Positions 1 to 6,286 of a stretch of DNA of 14,679 bases are shown piece by piece. The notes under the pieces were generated by a model. It ran no database searches. It worked only from the letters and a program-made list of their open reading frames with translations, and was not told where the DNA came from. Within the stretch, counting starts at the first letter, position 1, and the number at the start of each line of letters is the position of its first letter. Both the position numbers and the translations under genes were made by a program. The stretch is from NCBI GenBank assembly GCA_964476375.1, contig CAYYZW010000247.1:1-14679 (forward strand). Reading direction: 5' to 3'. Source of the stretch: SAT2750 sp964476375. GTDB lineage: Bacteria; Planctomycetota; Planctomycetia; Pirellulales; Pirellulaceae.

Positions 1-439
1 CAATCGACGAGATGTTCACGATCCGGCCATACTTTCGATCGATCATGCCCTGCTTGACCGCCCAGGTCACCAGGAAGGCGCTGTCCAGGTTGCCGGCCAT
101 TGTCTTGCGCCAGAGTTCCCAGTCGGTCTGCTCGTGACCCACGCGGTCAAAGATTCCCGCATAGTTGACCAGCAGGTCCACCGGCCCAAGTGTCTCGGTG
201 GTCGAGCGAACAAGAGCCTCGAAACCCTCGGAGCATGCGATGTCTGCCTGGATGGCAGCGGCCTCGGCACCCATGGCCTGGATTGCGCTAACAGTCTCGT
301 CGGCCGCCGTCTTGTTCTGGTGGTAGTTCACTGCCACCTTGGCGCCGGCCCGGGCGAGCAACAGGGCACAGGCTTTGCCGATACCACGAGAAGCCCCGGT
401 GACCAGGGCGGTTTTTCCGTCAAACGTCTGGTCAGGCAT
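1..439 (-). CDS. Short-chain dehydrogenase/reductase (SDR), 5' part, runs off left edge
   Basis: The first 146 residues of a classical SDR, an NAD(P)(H)-dependent oxidoreductase with a Rossmann fold, are present; the rest lies beyond base 1. The sequence shows the cofactor-binding TGASRGIG motif (residues 14-21), an acidic ADI (65-67), the beta-4 motif as NYAG (92-95) instead of the usual NNAG, an Asn in the helix after it (N117), and the start of the active-site strand NISS (142-145). The YxxxK catalytic pair would lie outside the window. The start is read at 439: a second ATG sits directly upstream (442-440), but an AGGAG is 6 nt from the 439 ATG and only 3 nt from the other. TGASRGIG with NxYH at the end of beta-2 resembles FabG-like or glucose-1-dehydrogenase-like enzymes; the substrate cannot be assigned. 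It is divergent from the PQQ-propeller gene. Confidence 0.93.
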   Translation of the reverse strand, partial: MPDQTFDGKTALVTGASRGIGKACALLLARAGAKVAVNYHQNKTAADETVSAIQAMGAEAAAIQADIACSEGFEALVRSTTETLGPVDLLVNYAGIFDRVGHEQTDWELWRKTMAGNLDSAFLVTWAVKQGMIDRKYGRIVNISSI

Positions 440-466
440 CATCTTCTCCTGGAACGGGTGTGTCCT

Positions 467-495
467 TCGACATTCATGCAGGTCGGCGTTAGAAT
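467..495 (+). promoter_or_regulatory. Candidate sigma70-type promoter for the PQQ-propeller gene
   Basis: A TCGACA box (467-472; one mismatch to TTGACA) is followed after exactly 17 bases by TAGAAT (490-495; one mismatch to TATAAT). Transcription would start near 502 and give a leader of about 90 nt before the ATG at 594. This is the best -35/-10 pair seen in the 154-bp divergent spacer (440-593). No comparable pair was found for the opposing SDR gene. Housekeeping promoter rules in planctomycetes are less well defined than in E. coli, so this is a candidate only. Confidence 0.4.
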
Positions 496-510
496 TGTTG
501 ACAAACCTAT

Positions 511-527
511 CGGACGCTGTCGGTCCG
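511..527 (+). other. Small hairpin in the leader of the PQQ-propeller gene
   Basis: CGGAC (511-515) can pair with GTCCG (523-527) across a 7-nt loop, and a U-G pair at the base can extend it by one. It lies about 10 nt after the predicted transcription start and about 65 nt before the start codon. It could be a 5' stabilising stem or an operator; a 5-bp stem is also likely to arise by chance in GC-rich DNA. Confidence 0.2.
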
Positions 528-593
528 GGCAAGGCGGCGCGGGCAGACGTGTGTCGCATGTGTGATGAAAAACCCAGTAAATGGAAAAGAACC

Positions 594-1895
594 ATGACGA
601 AAAGAACCCCAGCAGCGTTGATTCTTGCCTGCCTCCTTGCCGGCTGGACCGGGCAGCCCGCCAGTGCAGAAAACTGGGGGCAATTTCGTGGTGCCAGTGG
701 CGATGGAGTATCGTTGGAGAAAAACCTGCCGGACAGCTGGAGTGACCAGCAGGGTATTGCCTGGTCCGTGGACCTGCCCGGTCGTGCGAATTCCGGACCT
801 GTGGTGACGTCCAAGCGGATCGACCTGACGACCCAGGCCGAGGATAACAGCCTCTGGGTGATCTCCCTGGAACGTGCCAGTGGCAAGGTGATTCGTTCCA
901 CCAAGGTCGGGAACGGGACGCTGGTGGCCAAGGGGCCCGGAAATCTCTACGCGCATCGTCATAATGCCGCCACCCCTACCCCGGTTGCGGATGAAGACCA
1001 CATCTGGGCTTTTTTTGGTACCGGGTTGCTGGTCTGTGTGAATGCCCAGAGTGGCGACGTTATCTGGGAGAAGGACATGGTCAAGGATCACGGGGCCTAC
1101 GATATCACCTTTGGTATGGGCTCCTCGCCCAGACTCTGGAAAGACCTTCTTTATGTGAGTTGCATGACCAAGGGAGCCTCCTATGTTGTGGCGTTTGAGA
1201 AACTGACCGGGAAGCAGGCCTGGAAGTCGGAAAGGAAGCTGGCTGCCAAGGATGACGGCCCCGATGCCTATTCCTCACCCACGATCGCCCGCAACGGGGA
1301 GAGGGCCGAATTGCTCGTCTCCGGCTCGGACCATGTCAATGCCTATGACCTGCGGAGCGGCGCACAGAACTGGATCAGCAGTGGCCTGTTGATCGACAGT
1401 CCCTATGGCCGAATTATCGCCTCGCCGGTATCCCACCAGGGGATGGTTGTGGCGACCTCGGCAAACCCTGGAGGAGGTGGCCTGGGCCGGGTGATCGCGG
1501 TGCGGGGAAACGGAAGTGGGAATGTGACAGAATCCCACCGCGGCTGGAGCCTGGAGAAAACCAGCCCCGACTCGTCCACCCCGGTCTGCCTGGACGGTCT
1601 TGTCTATATGACGACCGACAGCGGGGTCGCTTCCTGTCTTGATATCAAGACAGGGAAATCGCACTGGGTCAAGCGGCTCAGCATGGGGCCCTACCATGCG
1701 TCACTGGTAGCGGGGGATGGAAAAGTTTATTTTCTTGGTATTGAAGGAAACTGTACTGTCCTGCAGGCAGGTACCGAAGGGAAAGTACTGGCGACCAACA
1801 AGCTGACTGGAACTTTTTATGCGACGCCGGCAATCAGTGGCGGGATGATCTACCTCCGTGGTTACAGCCGCCTGGTTGCCATCAAGGGTAAGTGA
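594..1895 (+). CDS. Exported PQQ-like beta-propeller repeat protein
   Basis: This 433-residue exported protein belongs to the PQQ-binding-like (quinoprotein/BamB-type) beta-propeller group abundant in planctomycetes. It has an N-terminal signal peptide (charged MTKR, hydrophobic core from about residue 7 to 18, predicted cleavage after ASA at 23-25), then ENWGQFRG (26-33), the typical planctomycete start of the mature protein. Blade-like repeats follow, of the form 'voltage of a value, D/N-x-x-(S/T)-G-x-x-x-W': LERASGKVI (92-100), VNAQSGDVIW (149-158), FEKLTGKQAW (201-210), YDLRSGAQNW (251-260), LDIKTGKSHW (349-358). The open frame extends upstream to 339, but the ATG at 594 is chosen because it begins the signal peptide. 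No methanol-dehydrogenase-type catalytic motif was recognised, so a binding or scaffolding role is as likely as enzyme activity. The stop codon lies 26 nt before the next gene's preferred start, so the two are probably cotranscribed. Confidence 0.9.
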   Translation: MTKRTPAALILACLLAGWTGQPASAENWGQFRGASGDGVSLEKNLPDSWSDQQGIAWSVDLPGRANSGPVVTSKRIDLTTQAEDNSLWVISLERASGKVIRSTKVGNGTLVAKGPGNLYAHRHNAATPTPVADEDHIWAFFGTGLLVCVNAQSGDVIWEKDMVKDHGAYDITFGMGSSPRLWKDLLYVSCMTKGASYVVAFEKLTGKQAWKSERKLAAKDDGPDAYSSPTIARNGERAELLVSGSDHVNAYDLRSGAQNWISSGLLIDSPYGRIIASPVSHQGMVVATSANPGGGGLGRVIAVRGNGSGNVTESHRGWSLEKTSPDSSTPVCLDGLVYMTTDSGVASCLDIKTGKSHWVKRLSMGPYHASLVAGDGKVYFLGIEGNCTVLQAGTEGKVLATNKLTGTFYATPAISGGMIYLRGYSRLVAIKGK

Positions 1896-1921
1896 CCTGC
1901 CCGTTCGAATGGAACAAGACA

Positions 1922-2470
1922 ATGACTGACCCCCGTTTTCGCCAGATGTCGGAATTTCTCCGCGGCCTTGGAACCGATGAGATTGGTCATACCGGGAGCA
2001 AGGGATTCCTGGGTCACCTGGCAAGCGTTTTTAATGACCTTCAGCGCTGGGGTGGCGACCAGGATCTGTGCCGGGCCGGTATGTTTCATTCGATCTACGG
2101 GACGGAGAAGTTCCGTCGCTTCTGCCTGCCACTTGACCGGCGTGATGAGGTCCGTGATTTGATCGGGGAAAGGGCGGAGTGGCTTGCTTTTTTGAATTGT
2201 TTCATGGAGCGGACAGCCTGGGATTCAATCTTTATCGACGGGGGTGCGGAGCGGGAGGTGCGAAACCGTGAGACAGATGAGTGCTATCTGCTTGAGGAGC
2301 AGGACTTTTCGGCACTCACCACGCTTCAGGTCTGCGACTGGCTTGAGCAGGTCCCACGCAGCGCGGAGTGGGATTACCGGCGAGACGCCTACCGGGCCAT
2401 GGCAGTTCATCTGGGGGGCATTGCCCTGGAAGAATATGACCGCGTCTTTGCACTGGAGACTGCCGGCTAG
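1922..2470 (+). CDS. DUF6817-like small cytoplasmic protein, possible HD-type fold
   Basis: A 182-residue protein without signal peptide or membrane segment. The N-terminal half carries the pattern I recognise from the DUF6817 family: GHTG (22-25), a GHL histidine (H32), an LQRWGG turn (40-45), and the strongly conserved-looking AGMFHSIYGTEKF (52-64) with H56. Spaced histidines H23, H32 and H56 in a helical context suggest an HD-domain-like metal site, but this is inference and the family has no function that I know of. The C-terminal half (about 85-182) is acidic and helical-looking. The ATG at 1922 is preferred (GGAAC upstream). A GTG at 1892 would overlap the previous stop by 4 nt (GTGA) and add ten residues, so translational coupling is a real alternative. 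It ends 15 nt from the stop of the convergent PPC gene, leaving no room for a dedicated terminator. Confidence 0.82.
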   Translation: MTDPRFRQMSEFLRGLGTDEIGHTGSKGFLGHLASVFNDLQRWGGDQDLCRAGMFHSIYGTEKFRRFCLPLDRRDEVRDLIGERAEWLAFLNCFMERTAWDSIFIDGGAEREVRNRETDECYLLEEQDFSALTTLQVCDWLEQVPRSAEWDYRRDAYRAMAVHLGGIALEEYDRVFALETAG

Positions 2471-2485
2471 AAAGCCCCGCTCCCT

Positions 2486-4912
2486 TTACTTGCCCCGGAC
2501 CGTGACCTGCAGTACCGCCTCTGTCACGACCGTTACCGTGGGATCGGACTCCAGTGGCCCGCGCCCACGGACTGTCACAGGGAAACGGCTGCCGGCTTTC
2601 GAGTTGGCGGCAAGCTGCAGGGGCAGGCGTATGTGGGTCTGCCCCGCGGCCACGGTGATCTTCTGCATCGAGATAGTGTCGGGGTGCCCTTCTGCAAGGG
2701 TGACGGTCATGCTGCCAGGAAAATTGGACGTGCGGTTGAGTTCCACGTTGCACCAGGTCGTCTCTCCCGAGGTGGCCACGACGTTCGGCGCCGGGGCTTC
2801 CAGTTTGACCACCGGTGGCAGGGTTCGCAGCATGTTGCGTTTCTCGGACACCACCAGCACGTGTTGCCGGACCCCGTGCTGGTCAATAAACGTTGCCTTC
2901 CCCTGGCAGTAAAGCTGGGACTGGGACTGAACGTTAATATGCATGGTTTCCGGCAGGTAAATCGGCAAGTGGGTTTCAGTGGATGTGGAGGGAATCTCCA
3001 CCTCGATCATTTCAATTCCATCCAGGTCACGGTTTTGTCGGTCACTCACCTGGAGGGTGATCGGGGCGTCAAACCCGTCGATACGTTCAACCTCCATGCG
3101 GTAGGGGAAGATGGAACCCCGGTGGGCGTACAGGTAGGCCTCGTTGCAGAACAGCCGGAAAACAGGCACGTGGGTGACTGTCAGTCCCAGCTGATCATGG
3201 AAAGGTCTGCCGATGGCGGCTCCCGTGCCATCCCGGCCTGCATGGAACAAGCGGGCAACACGGCGAATAACCTTGTCGTTGACCGTGCAGTGACCCAGTA
3301 CGCGAACCCGGTAAAACCGGCTGGCGGTCTCCGCCGGCACGGTCAGCTTGATCACGGCCTTCGATTGCCCCTCGGGAATGGTCGCCTGTTCAATGGTCAC
3401 CCCCTCGGGCAGTCCCTCCAGGGAGAGCTCGATCGCCTCCTTGTTTCCGCCGCTGCGGTGGGCCAGGATCTCGAGGGAGAGGTCTTTTCCCTGGCAGACA
3501 TTAAAGAAATCCTGGCTGATTTCCAGCTGGTAGCCGGGTTGGGCGACCGTCGCCGCCAGGCAATAACTAAACTCGTCGCCTCCTGCCGAACCCAGTCGCA
3601 GGTCTCGCACGTGGATGCGATAACGCTGTGGGGTCTTTCCGGCAGGAAGCAGAACGCGAATGGGGCCCTGGTAGCTGCCGCTGGGTGCAGACTGGAACTT
3701 TCGTCCTCCGTTGTGATCGAAGACCTCCATCACCGGCATGGCCCGGCTCAGGTGAGGGTCTGCCTCGAGCACCAGTTCCGCTGCCTGTTCCGCAGCGAGG
3801 TCGATCTGGAACCAGTCCTCGTCACGGGAATGGGAGAGTTGGCCGTCAACCGAGGATCCCAGTGCCAGCGGCATGGCCGACTCGGCCTGGTCGTTATCTG
3901 CCGCTTCGGAGAGATGGTGCTGGGTGTCGACGGGAATAGTCTGGCTGTTGGTAATCTCCGCATGGGTGATCGAGATTTCTGTCGCATCCACCGGGACTGC
4001 GATCGATTGCTCGAGTGTTTCCAGGGTCCCGTCCCCGGCCAGGGTGATGAGTGAGAAAGACTGCCTCTGCCCCTGCTGGGCGACAAGTGGATGGCAATAC
4101 CTGGCAAATTTTCCTTTCTCGATATTGATCCGGTAGACGTGGGCCGGGTCACCATGGAAAGAGACATTCTTTACCTGCAGGTAGTATGTTCCGGCCCCGG
4201 GAGCACGGAAAGCAATCACCGGGTCATTGCCAATGTGGTCGCGCTGGGTTGAGAGGGGGCGCCCGCTGCTGTCCAGAATCGAAATGACAGGTTCAAGCCG
4301 GGAGCCAATGCGGCGTGCCATCACGTCACAGCAGATCAGGTCGCCATCACCAAGAGTGAGGCGATAGAAGTCGATATCCCTTTCCCCGGAGATCTGTCCA
4401 TTGACGGTGACCGGAAGAGTCACTTCCTCCGCGGTCTGGCGAGTGGAATTGGACTCGCTTTCGATGAACTCGGGAAGGGTGCCGATAACGAATGGACGGC
4501 TGCGAGTGCCTCCCTGGGCACAGCTGACCTGCCAGTAGGCGACGCCGCTTGCATTCGGGCCGATTGTCAGTTCGGACTCCCATTCCCTTGGATAACGGAT
4601 GGGCACTTCCGTCGGCAGGCGGCGAGGAGAAAGCTCGCCGGTATCCGGTATCTGCACCAGCAGCGGGCGGCGCTGATCCACTCCGACACCACGGCAAAAG
4701 AACTCCGCCCCCGGGGGAATGCACTCGGCTCCCACGCGGACCTGGACGGTGCTTCCACGGCGGGCACCGGCAGGAAATATATGGGTGCTGTCAGGGGCCT
4801 TGGAAGGGACTGGTTGGGCTCCGCATTCCGTCAGCGGAAGCCATGAAATCAGGGCGGTCACCATCATCAAGGTGGTGAAACGACCAGGCTGCCGTGTGTT
4901 TATGCCGGGCAT
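2486..4912 (-). CDS. Exported protein with two pre-peptidase C-terminal (PPC) domains
   Basis: An 808-residue exported protein, third gene of the DUF1549/1553-DUF1501-PPC block. It has a signal peptide (basic RQPGRF, then hydrophobic LMMVTALISWLPL near residues 15-27). It continues with STHIFPAGARRGSTVQV (about 42-58), a start typical of planctomycete PPC proteins. Two PPC-type beta-sandwich domains follow: one near 153-265, with DIDFYRLTL and GTYYLQV; a second near 336-455, with EDWFQIDL and a YRIHV strand. Beyond these are Ig-like or CARDB-like beta segments up to the C-terminus (LPEGVTIEQATIP; LPPVVKLEAPAPNVV). No protease or hydrolase active site is seen, so it is probably a binding or structural envelope protein. 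A TTG codon (4918-4916) abuts the DUF1501 stop. The ATG at 4912 is preferred, only 6 nt after that stop and without a clear Shine-Dalgarno, which suggests coupled translation. Confidence 0.88.
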   Translation of the reverse strand: MPGINTRQPGRFTTLMMVTALISWLPLTECGAQPVPSKAPDSTHIFPAGARRGSTVQVRVGAECIPPGAEFFCRGVGVDQRRPLLVQIPDTGELSPRRLPTEVPIRYPREWESELTIGPNASGVAYWQVSCAQGGTRSRPFVIGTLPEFIESESNSTRQTAEEVTLPVTVNGQISGERDIDFYRLTLGDGDLICCDVMARRIGSRLEPVISILDSSGRPLSTQRDHIGNDPVIAFRAPGAGTYYLQVKNVSFHGDPAHVYRINIEKGKFARYCHPLVAQQGQRQSFSLITLAGDGTLETLEQSIAVPVDATEISITHAEITNSQTIPVDTQHHLSEAADNDQAESAMPLALGSSVDGQLSHSRDEDWFQIDLAAEQAAELVLEADPHLSRAMPVMEVFDHNGGRKFQSAPSGSYQGPIRVLLPAGKTPQRYRIHVRDLRLGSAGGDEFSYCLAATVAQPGYQLEISQDFFNVCQGKDLSLEILAHRSGGNKEAIELSLEGLPEGVTIEQATIPEGQSKAVIKLTVPAETASRFYRVRVLGHCTVNDKVIRRVARLFHAGRDGTGAAIGRPFHDQLGLTVTHVPVFRLFCNEAYLYAHRGSIFPYRMEVERIDGFDAPITLQVSDRQNRDLDGIEMIEVEIPSTSTETHLPIYLPETMHINVQSQSQLYCQGKATFIDQHGVRQHVLVVSEKRNMLRTLPPVVKLEAPAPNVVATSGETTWCNVELNRTSNFPGSMTVTLAEGHPDTISMQKITVAAGQTHIRLPLQLAANSKAGSRFPVTVRGRGPLESDPTVTVVTEAVLQVTVRGK

Positions 4913-4918
4913 GTTCAA

Positions 4919-6238
4919 TCAGCTGAATATTTCACGTACCGGGTGCCCGTCATCGACCATCGGCACCGGTCGCCCCAGGGGGGTATGCAGGACCTTGGTG
5001 TAATCAATGCCGAGTCGATCCAGTACCGTGGCACACATGTCCTGCGGCGTGATGGGACGATCGGCAACCTCTCCAGCCTGCTTGTCCGTGGCTCCGACAA
5101 CGCTGCCGCCACGCACGCCACCGCCTGCCATGGCAATCGAGAAAGCATTTGGCCAGTGGTCGCGACCTGCCAGGTCATTGATTTTTGGCGTCCGGCCAAA
5201 TTCCGTGGTGATCACAACCAGGGTCTTCTCCAGCATGCCCCGGTCCTCCAGGTCATTAAGCAGGGCCGGGATTGCCTGGTCAAAGCTCGGGCAGAGCAGG
5301 TCCCGAAGGCTGTACGTGTTCTTGCGGTGGGTGTCCCAGTGGCCATTTTCAATGGCCACGAATCGGCATCCCGCCTCCACCATCCGGCGGCCCAGCAGGC
5401 AGCATTGGCCAAGGCTGGTCATCCCGTAGTTCTCACGAACCGAGTCGGGTTCCTGGCCGATGTCGAACGCCTCCCGGGCGGCGGTCGATGTCATCATGTT
5501 GTAGGCCTTCTGGTAGAAGGTATCGAGCGAGCGAACCTGCTTCCCGACCCGTTCCACATCCTGCTCGAAACGATTCACTTCCTGCAGGGCAAGTTGCCGA
5601 AGCAGGCCTCGTCGCGTGGCCACGGAAGTCGGTAAGGCGATATCCCGGACAGAGAAGTCGGGAGCGGCCGGATCTGCTTCAATCGTGAACGGGCCGTGTG
5701 CGGGGCCCAGGAACGAGGGGCCGCCACTGTTGAGGAAATTCGGTACCGAGATATAGGGTGGAAGATTTCCTGGTCTGCCTGCATGGGAGACGATTGAACC
5801 GAGGCAGGGGTGCTGGTTGTTGTTCTGGTTTCCGTTGAAATCACCCAGCCCTGCCTTCTTGCCGGTCATCATGATATGAAAACCCCGGCCGTGGTCGGAA
5901 TCACCATGGGTCATGCTGCGGAGGATGGCCAGCTTGTCGGTGACCCCGGCGGTTTTTGGCAGCACATCGGAAATCTGGATACCAGGGACGGCGGTGCTGA
6001 TCGGGTGGAAATCACCGCGCACCTCTGCCGGTGCATCCGGTTTCAAGTCCCACATGTCCTGGTGAGGCATGCCGCCAAGAATAAATACAAAGATGCAGTT
6101 GACATCCTGCCGTGCCCCCTCCGCGGCCAACGCCGATTGCATGTAGAGAAGCTGGGGGAGGCCTATGCCGGCAAGTCCCCCGACGCGCAGGAACTGACGT
6201 CGACTAGCTGCCTTGTTTCTGTGTGGTGGGTTGGTCAT
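4919..6238 (-). CDS. DUF1501 family protein, Tat-exported, alkaline-phosphatase/sulfatase-like fold
   Basis: A 439-residue DUF1501 protein. The family is distantly related to the sulfatase/alkaline-phosphatase superfamily and is found in many copies in planctomycetes, usually beside DUF1549/DUF1553 genes; its reaction is not established. Visible are a twin-arginine signal (SRRQFLRVGG, 12-21, then a hydrophobic stretch to ALAAEG near 41), the first strand IFVFILGGMPHQDMWDLKP (49-67), HGDSDHGRGFH (111-121), GHWDTH (299-304), and the C-terminal TTEFGRTPKIND (344-355) with GRDHW (358-362). These Asp/His clusters are the expected metal or active-site positions of the superfamily. The start at 6238 is chosen because AGGA lies 8 nt upstream and the Tat motif follows at the right distance; an in-frame GTG at 6286 would add an unlikely leader. 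The gene lies 48 nt after the DUF1549/1553 stop. Confidence 0.95.
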   Translation of the reverse strand: MTNPPHRNKAASRRQFLRVGGLAGIGLPQLLYMQSALAAEGARQDVNCIFVFILGGMPHQDMWDLKPDAPAEVRGDFHPISTAVPGIQISDVLPKTAGVTDKLAILRSMTHGDSDHGRGFHIMMTGKKAGLGDFNGNQNNNQHPCLGSIVSHAGRPGNLPPYISVPNFLNSGGPSFLGPAHGPFTIEADPAAPDFSVRDIALPTSVATRRGLLRQLALQEVNRFEQDVERVGKQVRSLDTFYQKAYNMMTSTAAREAFDIGQEPDSVRENYGMTSLGQCCLLGRRMVEAGCRFVAIENGHWDTHRKNTYSLRDLLCPSFDQAIPALLNDLEDRGMLEKTLVVITTEFGRTPKINDLAGRDHWPNAFSIAMAGGGVRGGSVVGATDKQAGEVADRPITPQDMCATVLDRLGIDYTKVLHTPLGRPVPMVDDGHPVREIFS

Positions 6239-6286
6239 CTGGGGTATCCTCGCTTTGGAAGAATGCGGCAGGCCGGCCCGGGGCAC

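Noticed and set aside
498..503. Perfect TTGACA as the -35 of the PQQ-propeller promoter
   Set aside because: No acceptable -10 lies 15-19 bases downstream; TCGACA-N17-TAGAAT at 467-495 fits better.
339..593. Extension of the PQQ-propeller frame upstream to 339
   Set aside because: It would place 85 residues before a normal signal peptide and would overlap the start of the divergent SDR gene and the predicted promoter.
2633..4054. 473-codon open frame on the + strand, antisense to the PPC gene
   Set aside because: It has no recognisable domain and a low-complexity shadow composition, and it lies wholly inside the strongly supported PPC protein gene on the other strand.
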